Below, piece after piece: positions 44,741-53,671 of a stretch of 64,000 nt of DNA. The notes beneath the pieces are model-generated. The model was not told the DNA's origin. It was given only the letters and a program-made list of their open reading frames with translations, and searched no databases. Location: assembly GCF_027213645.1 (NCBI RefSeq), contig NZ_JAPWGL010000001.1:186001-250000 (forward strand), in the 5' to 3' direction. A program made the translations under genes and the position numbers. This DNA is from Pedobacter rhodius (lineage in GTDB: Bacteria; Bacteroidota; Bacteroidia; Sphingobacteriales; Sphingobacteriaceae). Positions within the stretch are counted from its first letter, which is position 1. Every line of letters begins with the position of its first letter.

Positions 44741-45268
44741 ATGTCTTTTTTTAAACTAATTATTTTCCTGTTGATTATGTCAAGTTCGATTGCTTCCTCA
44801 TATGCTCAAAATAGAAAGCTCCAAGCTCAAAATGGAATTATGATTTACGATTCTAAAAATGGCAGTATACCTCAAGAAGTTTATTTCATACCCGCTTCTT
44901 TAAAAGAAAATGAAGATCAGTTTGATATGATTAATAGGGTTTTGCAGTGTTCTACAACAATTGCTTACCAAATATATTTTCAGGGTATTCGATGGATAAT
45001 GCCAAACCTGAAAAGTGTGCTTTCTAATTTAAAAGGAGATGAAATTAAATATGGATATAAATCAGTGAATCTTCGAGTTTGTTATATTAAATTAATTTTT
45101 GATATAACTTTGAATGACGACGTTACAGATGATGACAATTCTAGTCAGGAATCAATACCTGTCCAAGTACCTATACAGTACCACAATAAAAAAAATATCA
45201 TCACCATCATGGATCAAACTAAAGAAATCGGGATGCTTCATAAGATAGAAGTTTTTAAATTGACATAA
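44741..45268 (+). CDS. Exported protein of unknown function
   Basis: 175 residues. The signal peptide is MSFFKLIIFLLIMSSSIASS, cut near SYAQ. The mature protein is mainly beta with two cysteines (RVLQCSTTIAYQ and VNLRVCYIKLIFD) and an acidic loop DDVTDDDNSSQES. The family was not recognised. AT content is higher than in neighbouring housekeeping genes. No operon partner is clear. Confidence 0.6.
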   Translation: MSFFKLIIFLLIMSSSIASSYAQNRKLQAQNGIMIYDSKNGSIPQEVYFIPASLKENEDQFDMINRVLQCSTTIAYQIYFQGIRWIMPNLKSVLSNLKGDEIKYGYKSVNLRVCYIKLIFDITLNDDVTDDDNSSQESIPVQVPIQYHNKKNIITIMDQTKEIGMLHKIEVFKLT

Positions 45269-45352
45269 TAGCCAATGACTTCGTCTTTTAACATGATGTT
45301 AATCTAATATTAGTTAAGAAGGAGTTTAAATGTATTAAAAAACCTTAAAAAG

Positions 45353-45387
45353 AAAAAGGAGACCTCATCCAAGCGTCTCCTTTTTTT
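45353..45387. terminator. Hairpin terminator, usable from both strands
   Basis: AAAAAGGAGAC (45353-45363) pairs with GTCTCCTTTTT (45375-45385). The plus strand continues in T to 45387. The minus strand also leaves the stem in a T-rich run (TTTTTCTTTTT). Confidence 0.7.
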
Positions 45388-45438
45388 CTAACCAAATATA
45401 AACCTGTTATGAGCCAGGCTTTGTCTTAAATTTTCCAT
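45388..45438 (-). CDS. Putative 16-codon leader-like ORF
   Basis: ATG at 45438 to TAG at 45388 encodes MENLRQSLAHNRFIFG. The stop abuts the hairpin at 45387. A -7-like box TATATTTG lies about 70 bases upstream on the same strand. An overlapping frame reads INRFPEEIISDGKFKTKPGS, which looks equally protein-like, so the coding frame is unsure. This may be a small RNA rather than a coding unit. Confidence 0.25.
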   Translation of the reverse strand: MENLRQSLAHNRFIFG

Positions 45439-45509
45439 CTGAAATTATTTCTTCAGGAAAACGATTTATCTTTTTTTATCTGAATAAACATCTTCCGTTT
45501 ATTACGATA

Positions 45510-45517
45510 CAAATATA
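45510..45517 (-). promoter_or_regulatory. -7 box of the small minus-strand unit
   Basis: The minus strand reads TATATTTG, an exact TAnnTTTG. The operator palindrome lies immediately upstream over the expected -33 region. Confidence 0.45.
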
Positions 45518-45530
45518 GTAAAATTTTTCA

Positions 45531-45549
45531 TAGTGTAAAAAATACACTA
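45531..45549. promoter_or_regulatory. Operator-like palindrome, site 1
   Basis: Perfect TAGTGTA-N5-TACACTA with an all-A spacer. It shares the core GTGTA-N5-TACAC with sites at 48777-48795 and 50729-50747. Proposed target of the Nudix-fold regulator encoded at 48869. Confidence 0.65.
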
Positions 45550-45860
45550 ACAAATTTTTAAGTATTTTTTTTGTCATTTTTATTTACAATTCTTTTTCTG
45601 GAAGATTTTGTGATTTAAAACAACTATAAAACAAATATAGTTCAAAACGGTGTTAACAAATTATTAAATTTTAGCAAATTATGGTCTGATATATCCAATT
45701 TGTTTTAAATTTTTACCTTAAAACAGAAAATATCAGATTTACTTTCCTGTATTTGAACATATTTCAATCTAAAACGCAAATCAGGTCATTATGTTTTGCT
45801 TAAAAAGTTAAATAATGTTAAAATGCATAAGCTAAACTTAATTAAAAAAGCGTCATTAAC

Positions 45861-45889
45861 AGAAAAGGCTCCAATTTGGAGCCTTTTCT
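45861..45889 (-). terminator. Terminator after gapA
   Basis: Perfect 12-bp stem AGAAAAGGCTCC (45861-45872) / GGAGCCTTTTCT (45878-45889) with a 5-base loop, 26 bases beyond the gapA stop. The minus-strand T run is part of the stem. Confidence 0.75.
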
Positions 45890-45914
45890 GATTCGTTTAT
45901 TTTTATTTTAAATA

Positions 45915-46922
<1,008 letters not shown>

Positions 46923-47765
46923 TTAATTAATGTAATGTTTTAATAAATTAAGTATTGGTTCCTTTATAATGCTTTTTATTTTTAAATTATACTTTTCCGC
47001 GATGTGTATTAACCGGTCTTCAAATTCTGAGGCCACTGTACCCACAAAATGTAAATCTTCTTCGGGATATTGTTTAACCATCGGTAAAATGCAGGTTTGA
47101 AAATGCTTATCAAACCCTTCATCAATCATTCTGATAATATGGCCATGTTTATTATTCTGAATGAAGAAATCAAAGAAAGAACTTAAAAAAATATTTGCCT
47201 GTGGCTTATTATAAATCCGTTCAAATATTTGTGATCTATCCAGGTTATAGGCTCTTGTAAACTTTATTTCCAGCTCTTTAGGTAATTTCTTATTTAAGTA
47301 GCTTTTTAATAACATTTTTCCAAGGTAATTAGCAGAACCTTCATCACCAAGAATATAACCTAATCCAAAGTTATTCTCCAGCGGCTTTTTGCCGTCAAAA
47401 TAGGCACAGTTTGAGCCGCTGCCCAACATGGCTACCAGGCCCGATTTTTCGAAACAAGCAGCCTTTGCGGCACCAAATAAGTCATTTTCTACGATAACTT
47501 TGCTATACCGGAAAAAAGATGACAATGTTTTTGCAAGTTCTTCTTTTCTATCGGCTGATGATGCACCCGCTCCGAAAAAATAAATTTTCTTAATGCTCTC
47601 CGCATTATTTATCAAAACTACCTTTTTATTTAAAATTTGAAGAATAGTTTTTGAATCGACAAAATAAGGGTTGATACCTGCTGTATTGCAGTGTGCAACG
47701 ACTTGTCCGTTTTGAGTAAGTTTCCAAAATGCTGTTCTCGAACCGCTATAAACAACTGCTATCAT
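46923..47765 (-). CDS. BadF/BcrA-type sugar kinase paralogue with degenerate phosphate loop
   Basis: 280 residues, ASKHA fold, the family of N-acetylglucosamine kinases. It parallels the intact paralogue at 49762-50649 throughout: AGINPYF versus EGYNPYF, FFGAGASSADRK versus YYGAGCSTPGNK, LGSGSNCAYFDGK versus LGTGTNSCLYDGT, and GYILGDEGSANYLGK versus GYFLGDEGSGSYIGK. The first phosphate motif, ADGGSTKT in the paralogue, is VYSGSRTA here; the usual Asp is Tyr6. ENDLFGAAKA keeps the candidate catalytic Asp. It may be a weak kinase or a sugar-sensing protein. It sits between pfkA and gapA with gaps of 6 and 9 bases. Confidence 0.8.
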   Translation of the reverse strand: MIAVVYSGSRTAFWKLTQNGQVVAHCNTAGINPYFVDSKTILQILNKKVVLINNAESIKKIYFFGAGASSADRKEELAKTLSSFFRYSKVIVENDLFGAAKAACFEKSGLVAMLGSGSNCAYFDGKKPLENNFGLGYILGDEGSANYLGKMLLKSYLNKKLPKELEIKFTRAYNLDRSQIFERIYNKPQANIFLSSFFDFFIQNNKHGHIIRMIDEGFDKHFQTCILPMVKQYPEEDLHFVGTVASEFEDRLIHIAEKYNLKIKSIIKEPILNLLKHYIN

Positions 47766-47771
47766 TTTTAA

Positions 47772-48758
47772 TTATATGGATAAAACATCCGTCATTTCCA
47801 TTAAATCGTCTTCGAGCTTAAAACTATGGTTAGATAAAGCTTCTTCTATACTGGTTAATTTTATATCATTTCCCCTCAGGCCAACCATTTGAGCGCTTTC
47901 TCCGGCAATTAAGGCATTAACAGCTGCAAAACCTAAGCGGCTTCCCAAAATACGATCGAAACTGCTCGGGCTGCCGCCTCTTTGAAGGTGACCTAAAATG
48001 GTGACTTTAGTATCGTAATGGTCGAAAGTTTCTTTAACTTTTTTAGCAATGTCGTAAGCACCGCCTTGTTTATGGCCTTCGGCTACAATAACAATGCTCG
48101 ATGATTTTTTGGTTGCTGCGCCTAATGCCAGCTTCTCAATTAACTCATTTACACTGGTTTCAACTTCAGGTAATAATACGGCTTCCGCACCACTCGCAAT
48201 AGAACTTCTCAGCGCTATACAGCCAGAATCGCGGCCCATTACTTCAATAAAAAATAACCGGTCATGCGCATCGGCAGTATCTCTTATTTTATCAATTGCT
48301 TCAATTACCGTGTTGATTGCTGTATCGTATCCTAAGGTAAAATCCGACCCGCTTAAATCGTTATCAATCGTGCCGGGGATGCCTATAACTTTAACGCCAT
48401 ATTTTTCACCGAAACGTTTGGCGCCGGTAAAGGTTCCATCACCACCAATCACCACTAATCCGTCGATATTGTTCGCTTTTAAATTACGATAGGCAATTTC
48501 CTGTCCTTCATCTGTTTTAAATTCCAAACAGCGGGCAGTTTTTAATATTGTTCCGCCCAAATGTAAAATATTACTTACAGAACGGGCGTCCATTGGTTTT
48601 ATATTGTTAGTGATTAGACCCTGATAACCCTGCATCACACCAAACATGTTGATGCCATGGTAGATTCCTGTACGGACAACTGCTCGTATTGCAGCATTCA
48701 TTCCCGGCGCATCGCCCCCGGAAGTAAGTACAGCTATATTTTTGATATTTGGTTTCAT
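47772..48758 (-). CDS. pfkA: ATP-dependent 6-phosphofructokinase
   Basis: Phosphorylates fructose 6-phosphate, the committed step of glycolysis. 328 residues. The ATP site includes TSGGDAPGMNAAIRA (12-26) and GGDGTF (105-110); Gly at the latter favours ATP over pyrophosphate as donor. The catalytic motif PGTIDNDLSGSD (128-139) places the base at D132. The substrate motif FIEVMGRDSGCIAL and the late ILGHLQRGGSPSSFDR motif are intact. It is the first gene of the pfkA, kinase-like, gapA unit. Its promoter box overlaps an operator-like palindrome. Confidence 0.96.
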   Translation of the reverse strand: MKPNIKNIAVLTSGGDAPGMNAAIRAVVRTGIYHGINMFGVMQGYQGLITNNIKPMDARSVSNILHLGGTILKTARCLEFKTDEGQEIAYRNLKANNIDGLVVIGGDGTFTGAKRFGEKYGVKVIGIPGTIDNDLSGSDFTLGYDTAINTVIEAIDKIRDTADAHDRLFFIEVMGRDSGCIALRSSIASGAEAVLLPEVETSVNELIEKLALGAATKKSSSIVIVAEGHKQGGAYDIAKKVKETFDHYDTKVTILGHLQRGGSPSSFDRILGSRLGFAAVNALIAGESAQMVGLRGNDIKLTSIEEALSNHSFKLEDDLMEMTDVLSI

Positions 48759-48768
48759 CTTCGTAGCA

Positions 48769-48795
48769 CGAATATAGTGTGTATTTTCTACACTA
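48769..48795. promoter_or_regulatory. pfkA promoter overlapping operator-like palindrome, site 2
   Basis: On the minus strand TATATTCG (48769-48776) is a near match to TAnnTTTG, ending 10 bases before the pfkA ATG. GTGTGTA-N5-TACACTA occupies 48777-48795, extended to TA at 48775-48776, so it overlaps the box. It lies between pfkA and the divergent Nudix regulator gene and could control both. Confidence 0.6.
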
Positions 48796-48868
48796 AGTAA
48801 TTTATTTTATTTTTTTTACTTAATATTGAAAGTCATACCTTTAACGCTTAAATTAACTAAATTTTACA

Positions 48869-49558
48869 TTGGAACAAATTTTACCTCATTTAGATTCCGT
48901 TTTTTCCATTGACTGTGTGCTGTTTGGATTTGATGGTAAGGAATTAAAAATCTTACTTATCGAAAGGAATGAAGAACCTTTTAAAGATTGGTGGGCACTA
49001 CCTGGTAATATAGTTGGTGTCGACGAGAGTTTAGATCAGTCTGCAGCCAGAATTTTATACGAATTAACCGGTTTGCGTGGAATTTACATGGAGCAGTATT
49101 ATGCTTTCGGTGATCCCGGAAGACACCCTCAGGGAAGGGTAATTACACTTGCTTACTACGCGCTGATTCGTTTGGGTGGCGATAAAGATTTACGCCCGAT
49201 AAGTACATATGCGAAACAAGCCAACTGGTTACCGATTACGGCATTGCCAAAATTGGCCTTCGACCACCAGAGAATTTACGATAAAGGCCTGGAAAAAATA
49301 AAGCGCAGAATTAAGCACCAGCCAATTGCTTTTGAATTGTTGCCCGAAAAGTTTACCTTAACGCAGTTACAGCATGTTTACGAATTGGTACTGGGCAAGA
49401 AACTGGATAAAAGAAATTTCAGAAAGAAAATTGTCAGCTTTGGTGTATTGAAAGAACTGGACGAAAAACAAAAAGGTGTTTCCTACAGGGCAGCCACCTT
49501 ATACAAATTCGATAAAAGAAAATATGCCAAATTGTTTGGTAAGGAGATATCTTTTTAA
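48869..49558 (+). CDS. Nudix-fold transcriptional regulator (NrtR/AraR-like)
   Basis: 229 residues starting with TTG at 48869 (MEQILPHLDSVFSIDCVLFG). The N-terminal part is a Nudix domain, but the Nudix box reads PGNIVGVDESLDQSAARILYELTGL in two overlapping pieces, in which two of the catalytic glutamates of REUXEEXGU are I and L. The C-terminal 80 residues (PEKFTLTQLQHVYELVLGKK, RNFRKKIVSFGVL) form the winged-helix typical of NrtR/AraR-type regulators, which bind sugars or nucleotide metabolites. It diverges from pfkA across site 2, so control of this locus is likely. The effector is not known. Confidence 0.85.
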   Translation: MEQILPHLDSVFSIDCVLFGFDGKELKILLIERNEEPFKDWWALPGNIVGVDESLDQSAARILYELTGLRGIYMEQYYAFGDPGRHPQGRVITLAYYALIRLGGDKDLRPISTYAKQANWLPITALPKLAFDHQRIYDKGLEKIKRRIKHQPIAFELLPEKFTLTQLQHVYELVLGKKLDKRNFRKKIVSFGVLKELDEKQKGVSYRAATLYKFDKRKYAKLFGKEISF

Positions 49559-49627
49559 CTAGTATCGAGTACTTAGTAGCTAGTATCAAGTTACTTAGTA
49601 TCGAGTATCAAGTACTTAGTATCAAGA
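49559..49627. repeat. Tandem repeat of AGTATCRAGTACTT type
   Basis: About five imperfect units of 13-16 bases (AGTATCGAGTACTT, AGTATCAAGTTACTT, AGTATCAAGTACTT). It begins at the regulator stop and is non-coding. Confidence 0.7.
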
Positions 49628-49661
49628 GCAAGGTGTAAAGAGGAGTAATGTTTATAAAGAG

Positions 49662-49698
49662 AAATGCCCGGCTTGAATTTCAAACCGGGCATTTTTAT
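49662..49698 (+). terminator. Hairpin terminator between converging regulator and kinase genes
   Basis: Stem AAATGCCCGG (49662-49671) / CCGGGCATTT (49685-49694) followed by TTATTT. Confidence 0.75.
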
Positions 49699-49700
49699 TT

Positions 49701-49771
49701 AATCTTTAGTCTTTCAGCTTTAGTCTTTCTGCTTTAATCTTTGGTCTTTCAGCTTTAGTCTTTAGTCTTTC
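49701..49771. repeat. Tandem repeat of CTTTAGTCTTTCAG type
   Basis: About five imperfect units of 13-14 bases (TCTTTAGTCTTTCAG, CTTTAGTCTTTCTG, CTTTAATCTTTGGT and others). It runs into the last codons of the kinase gene, whose stop is at 49762. Confidence 0.7.
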
Positions 49772-50649
49772 TTCGGCGCCAGTTCCAAATGATAATGAAC
49801 CAAATCATCTATCGGTGAGCGGATAATTTTGCCTACACCCATTTCATAGCGGTCGGCAACAATACTTAAAATATCACGGAAGCTATAGCCCACAGAGCCA
49901 ACACAATTTAATTTGTGATCTTTATAATTAGGGTAATGGATAACCAAGGCTTCGAAAAATGCAGTAAATGCATAATCAATTGTTTTGTAGGTATAATCTT
50001 CGTAAGTATCTTTAAAATCGTATAAGAATTTACTGAAACTAGCGCAGAAACGATTTGGCAATGGTTTATTGTAGATGTTATCGAAAATATCTTCGTTTGT
50101 TAACGCATAGTTATCGTAAAAAGCTTCTCTCAAACCTTTTGGCATATAGCCTTTCATGTAATCGCCTAATATGCGTTTACCGATATAAGAACCACTACCT
50201 TCATCACCTAAGAAATAACCTAACGAATCGATATTCAGGGTAATGTCTGTTCCGTCATAAAGGCATGAATTTGTTCCGGTTCCTAAAATACCGGCAAATC
50301 CGGGCTCGTTACCCAAAAGTGCCCTGCAGGAAGCAAGTAAATCGTGACCAACAAAAATCTCTGCATTAGTGAAAACCTGTTTCATCGCATCAGCAACAAT
50401 TTTTTTGTTACCGGGCGTAGAACATCCCGCACCATAGTAATAAACTGCAGTTAGCTTCTCTTTTTCTAAGTGGTCCGGAAGACTCTCATTTAAAGACTGT
50501 ACAATATATTCTCCTTTTGAGAAATAAGGGTTATAGCCTTCGGTATTAAAGTAAATTTTTCTGCCGGCCTCGTTAATCAAACACCAATTTGTTTTGGTCG
50601 ATCCACCGTCTGCAATTACTATCATTTTATTTATTTTTGGTTTTAGCAC
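49762..50649 (-). CDS. BadF/BcrA-type N-acetylglucosamine kinase-like protein
   Basis: 295 residues; an in-frame second Met at residue 9 is an equally good start. ASKHA-fold sugar kinase of the GlcNAc-kinase/BadF group. The phosphate-1 loop IADGGSTKTNW (12-22, D14) is intact. Further motifs are FVGHDLLASCRALLG with the likely catalytic Asp, AGILGTGTNSCLYDG, LGYFLGDEGSGSYIGK and NCVGSVGYSF. A family role in phosphorylating an amino sugar is known; the exact substrate here is inferred. Its upstream region carries operator-like site 3, linking it to the pfkA locus. Confidence 0.85.
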   Translation of the reverse strand: MLKPKINKMIVIADGGSTKTNWCLINEAGRKIYFNTEGYNPYFSKGEYIVQSLNESLPDHLEKEKLTAVYYYGAGCSTPGNKKIVADAMKQVFTNAEIFVGHDLLASCRALLGNEPGFAGILGTGTNSCLYDGTDITLNIDSLGYFLGDEGSGSYIGKRILGDYMKGYMPKGLREAFYDNYALTNEDIFDNIYNKPLPNRFCASFSKFLYDFKDTYEDYTYKTIDYAFTAFFEALVIHYPNYKDHKLNCVGSVGYSFRDILSIVADRYEMGVGKIIRSPIDDLVHYHLELAPKKD

Positions 50650-50782
50650 GATAAAAGTATAAAAACTCTTATATTTTGTATCTTTTTTTTTAATAATTTT
50701 TTAACAATTTGTTTTTGTTGAAAAATAAGTGTGTAAAAAATACACTATATAAGCTGTTTAACCGGCATAAAACCTTAAAATT
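50650..50782. other. Upstream region of the GlcNAc-kinase-like gene
   Basis: AT-rich leader of the minus-strand kinase gene. It holds operator-like site 3 about 80 bases before the ATG. No clear -7 box was chosen among several AT-rich candidates. Confidence 0.45.
50729..50747. promoter_or_regulatory. Operator-like palindrome, site 3
   Basis: GTGTGTA-N5-TACACTA with an all-A spacer. Both half-sites are identical to site 2 at the pfkA promoter and share the core of site 1. Confidence 0.65.
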
Positions 50783-50988
50783 AGAGCCTGTTTAAATTTA
50801 TTATTGTGAAAATGTTTATCGCTTATTTTTCAGCGAAACAAGTCAAATGTTGCAGAGATAGCAAGCCTGTCTCGAAATATTTAACGATGTTGGAGCCAAC
50901 CTGCAAAGCAAGCTTGAAGACCATTGAAACCATAAAAGCTGCTGAAAAAAAGCATAAACAAATTATTATATATATTTAAACAGGCTCT
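50783..50988. mobile_element. MITE-like element with long terminal inverted repeats
   Basis: About 206 bases. It begins AGAGCCTGTTTAAAT and ends with the exact reverse complement ATTTAAACAGGCTCT. The inverted repeats continue imperfectly for about 50 bases (TGTTTATCGCTTATTTTTCAGC inside left, GCTGAAAAAAAGCATAAACA inside right). TTA flanks both GAGCC ends, a possible 3-base target duplication. No transposase is encoded. The interior has only short frames. Confidence 0.65.
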
Positions 50989-51050
50989 TATACCATATTA
51001 GGCATTGACCTTATTTTTAACCTCAGCAATATTTTACAATTTTTATCAGG

Positions 51051-52076
51051 ATGAATAATAAAATTTTAGATTTCAGAAGTGACACGGTAACAAAACCGAC
51101 TGCCGGCATGCTGGATGCGATGATGCAAGCAAAAGTAGGAGACGATGTGTTTGGCGAGGATGAAACGGTACATGAACTAGAAACGAAACTTTCCGGACTA
51201 TTTAATATGGAAGCCGGTTTGTTTTGCCCGTCGGGAACCATGACGAATCAAATCGCAATTAAATGCTTTACCCAGCCAATGGACGAAGTGATTTGCGACC
51301 AAACCGCCCATGTTTACCGCTATGAAATTGGTGGTATCGCCTTTCATTCGGCGGCATCTGTCAGGTTATTACATGGCGAAAGAGGTATTTTAACGTCCGA
51401 ATTAATTGAGCCTGAAATCAATGAAGACAACATTCATTATCCGAATTCAAGTTTAGTCGTATTGGAAAATACCGTGAACAAGGGGGGTGGAAGCTGTTAT
51501 AAACTTTCAGATATTGCGGCAATTCATCATCTGTGTAATATAAAAGGATTAAAACTTCATTTAGACGGTGCCAGGATTTTTAATGCTTTAACCGCAACCG
51601 GAGACAAATCGCATGATTATGGTCAATACTTTGATGGTATTTCGATATGTTTATCAAAGGGTTTAGGAGCCCCCGTAGGTTCGGTTTTATTGGGTAGCAA
51701 GGATACAATTCATAAAGCCAGGAAAATAAGAAAAGCATTTGGTGGCGGAATGCGGCAGGCCGGCTTCCTGGCGGCTGCGGGCATTTATGCACTAGATAAT
51801 CATGTAGAACGCCTTAAAGAAGACCATCAGCATGCAAAAGATCTGGCTGCTGCCTTATTGCAGGCAAGTTATGTGAAATCAGTTATGCCGGTTGAAACCA
51901 ATATTGTAATTTTTGAAGTTGCAGCCGGAACCGCGAATAAAATTGTAAGTCAGCTGAAGGAAAAAGGCATACTTTGTAATACAACCAGCGCCAGTACGAT
52001 AAGATTAGTAACACATCTTGATTTGAGTCCTGATATGATTGATGAAGCGATAAAAATAATAGTAAATTTGCGTTAG
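51051..52076 (+). CDS. ltaE: Low-specificity L-threonine aldolase
   Basis: PLP enzyme cleaving threonine or allo-threonine to glycine and acetaldehyde. 341 residues. The start DFRSDTVTKPTAGMLDAM is the family signature. The Schiff-base lysine is K203 in ICLSKGLGAPVGS. The cofactor aspartate is in LKLHLDGARIFNA, and the substrate motif FGGGMRQAGFLAAAG is intact. It is followed after 60 bases by accC in the same direction; a functional link between the two is not obvious. Confidence 0.93.
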   Translation: MNNKILDFRSDTVTKPTAGMLDAMMQAKVGDDVFGEDETVHELETKLSGLFNMEAGLFCPSGTMTNQIAIKCFTQPMDEVICDQTAHVYRYEIGGIAFHSAASVRLLHGERGILTSELIEPEINEDNIHYPNSSLVVLENTVNKGGGSCYKLSDIAAIHHLCNIKGLKLHLDGARIFNALTATGDKSHDYGQYFDGISICLSKGLGAPVGSVLLGSKDTIHKARKIRKAFGGGMRQAGFLAAAGIYALDNHVERLKEDHQHAKDLAAALLQASYVKSVMPVETNIVIFEVAAGTANKIVSQLKEKGILCNTTSASTIRLVTHLDLSPDMIDEAIKIIVNLR

Positions 52077-52136
52077 CAGTTTTGACATTTAGGCCGAGAT
52101 AAACGAAAAGCGAACAACGAAAAACGAACATTTAAA

Positions 52137-53618
52137 ATGAATAAAATTCTTATTGCCAATCGTGGAGAAATTGCCTTGCGCATTATGCGTTCTGCAAAAG
52201 AAATGGGTATAAAAACAGTAGCTGTTTTCTCTGAAGCCGATCGTAATGCATTACATGTTCGTTATGCTGATGAATCGGTTTGTATCGGACCACCACCTTC
52301 CAGTCAAAGTTATCTTGTTGGAGAAAAAATAATTGATGCCTGTAAAAAAACCGGTGCTCAGGCCATTCATCCGGGTTATGGTTTTCTTTCTGAAAATGCC
52401 GGGTTTGCCCAGATGGTTGCCGAGGCGGGATTGATTCTTATTGGTCCGTCGCCGGAAGCAATGGAAACCATGGGCAATAAACTTTCAGCGAAGGCCGCGG
52501 CTTTAAAATATAATATCCCGATGGTTCCCGGAACCGAAGAAGCCATTCAGGATGTGAACGAAGCCAAACAAAGGGCAATTGAAGTCGGCTTCCCGATTTT
52601 GATAAAGGCGGCAGCCGGCGGCGGCGGAAAAGGCATGCGTATTGTAGAAAAAGCTGCAGATTTTGAAGAACAGATGCAATTAGCCGTAAGCGAAGCAACT
52701 TCTGCTTTTGGCGATGGGGCGGTTTTCATCGAACGTTACGTAACTTCTCCAAGGCATATCGAAATTCAGGTTTTAGGCGATACACATGGCAATATTGTTC
52801 ATTTATTTGAGCGCGAATGCTCTGTTCAACGGCGTCATCAGAAAGTTGTAGAAGAAGCGCCTTCGGCCGTACTTACAGAAGAAATCAGGCAACGAATGGG
52901 TAAGTGTGCGGTTGATGTTGCCCGTTCCGTAAATTACACCGGGGCAGGTACGGTGGAGTTTATATTGGATGAAAATCTCGATTTTTTCTTCCTGGAAATG
53001 AATACCAGGCTGCAGGTTGAACATCCGGTTACAGAATTTATAACCGGAATTGATTTGGTAAAAGAACAGATTAAAATCGCATCCGGCGAAAAGTTAAGCT
53101 TTACACAGGAAGATTTGAAAATCAACGGCCATGCCATCGAATTAAGGGTTTATGCGGAAGACCCTAAAAATAATTTCCTGCCCGATATCGGTACTTTACA
53201 AACCTATAAAATACCAAAAGGAAATGGCGTACGGGTTGATGATGGCTTCGAACAAGGAATGGAAATCCCGATTTATTACGACCCGATGATCGCAAAGCTG
53301 ATTACTTACGGTAAAGACAGGGCAGAAGCCATTCAAAGAATGGTGCGTGCGATTGAGGAATATGAGATTACCGGGATAGAAACCACTTTAACATTTGGTA
53401 AATTTGTGATGGAGCATGAGGCTTTTAAAACGGGTAAATTTGATACGCATTTTGTTAGTAAATACCTTAATACCGAAAGCCTAAAAGCGGAAAATGAAAC
53501 AGAAGCGCTAATTGCTGCGGTAATTGCCGCTAAACTTTTCCAGAAAAAAGAGGTAAAGACAGGCGATATGTTGGTTAAAAATACCTCAAACTGGAGAAAG
53601 AATAGATTGAAATACTAA
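52137..53618 (+). CDS. accC: Biotin carboxylase
   Basis: Carboxylates the biotin of the carrier protein in acetyl-CoA carboxylase, using ATP and bicarbonate. 493 residues. The N-terminal domain starts MNKILIANRGEIALRIMRSA. The ATP-grasp glycine loop GGGGKG is at 161-166, ECSVQRRHQKVVEEAPS at about 227-243 and EMNTRLQVEH at 287-296. The C-terminal 45 residues after the usual end (HFVSKYLN) form a charged tail with no biotin attachment motif. No accB is adjacent, so it could equally serve another acyl-CoA carboxylase with carrier encoded elsewhere. Confidence 0.9.
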   Translation: MNKILIANRGEIALRIMRSAKEMGIKTVAVFSEADRNALHVRYADESVCIGPPPSSQSYLVGEKIIDACKKTGAQAIHPGYGFLSENAGFAQMVAEAGLILIGPSPEAMETMGNKLSAKAAALKYNIPMVPGTEEAIQDVNEAKQRAIEVGFPILIKAAAGGGGKGMRIVEKAADFEEQMQLAVSEATSAFGDGAVFIERYVTSPRHIEIQVLGDTHGNIVHLFERECSVQRRHQKVVEEAPSAVLTEEIRQRMGKCAVDVARSVNYTGAGTVEFILDENLDFFFLEMNTRLQVEHPVTEFITGIDLVKEQIKIASGEKLSFTQEDLKINGHAIELRVYAEDPKNNFLPDIGTLQTYKIPKGNGVRVDDGFEQGMEIPIYYDPMIAKLITYGKDRAEAIQRMVRAIEEYEITGIETTLTFGKFVMEHEAFKTGKFDTHFVSKYLNTESLKAENETEALIAAVIAAKLFQKKEVKTGDMLVKNTSNWRKNRLKY

Positions 53619-53671
53619 AGATTACTTTTAAGCGATCGTTATCGCGGTAGATCGTGTTGGCAGCGAAACCC

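Larger units (their letters stand above)
45269..45914. other. AT-rich gap holding a small minus-strand transcription unit
   Basis: 646 bases. It contains a bidirectional-looking hairpin (45353-45387), a TATATTTG promoter box and a perfect operator palindrome (45531-45549), all listed separately. Bases 45550-45840 are plain AT-rich DNA in which nothing was recognised. The gapA terminator lies at 45861-45889. Confidence 0.6.
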
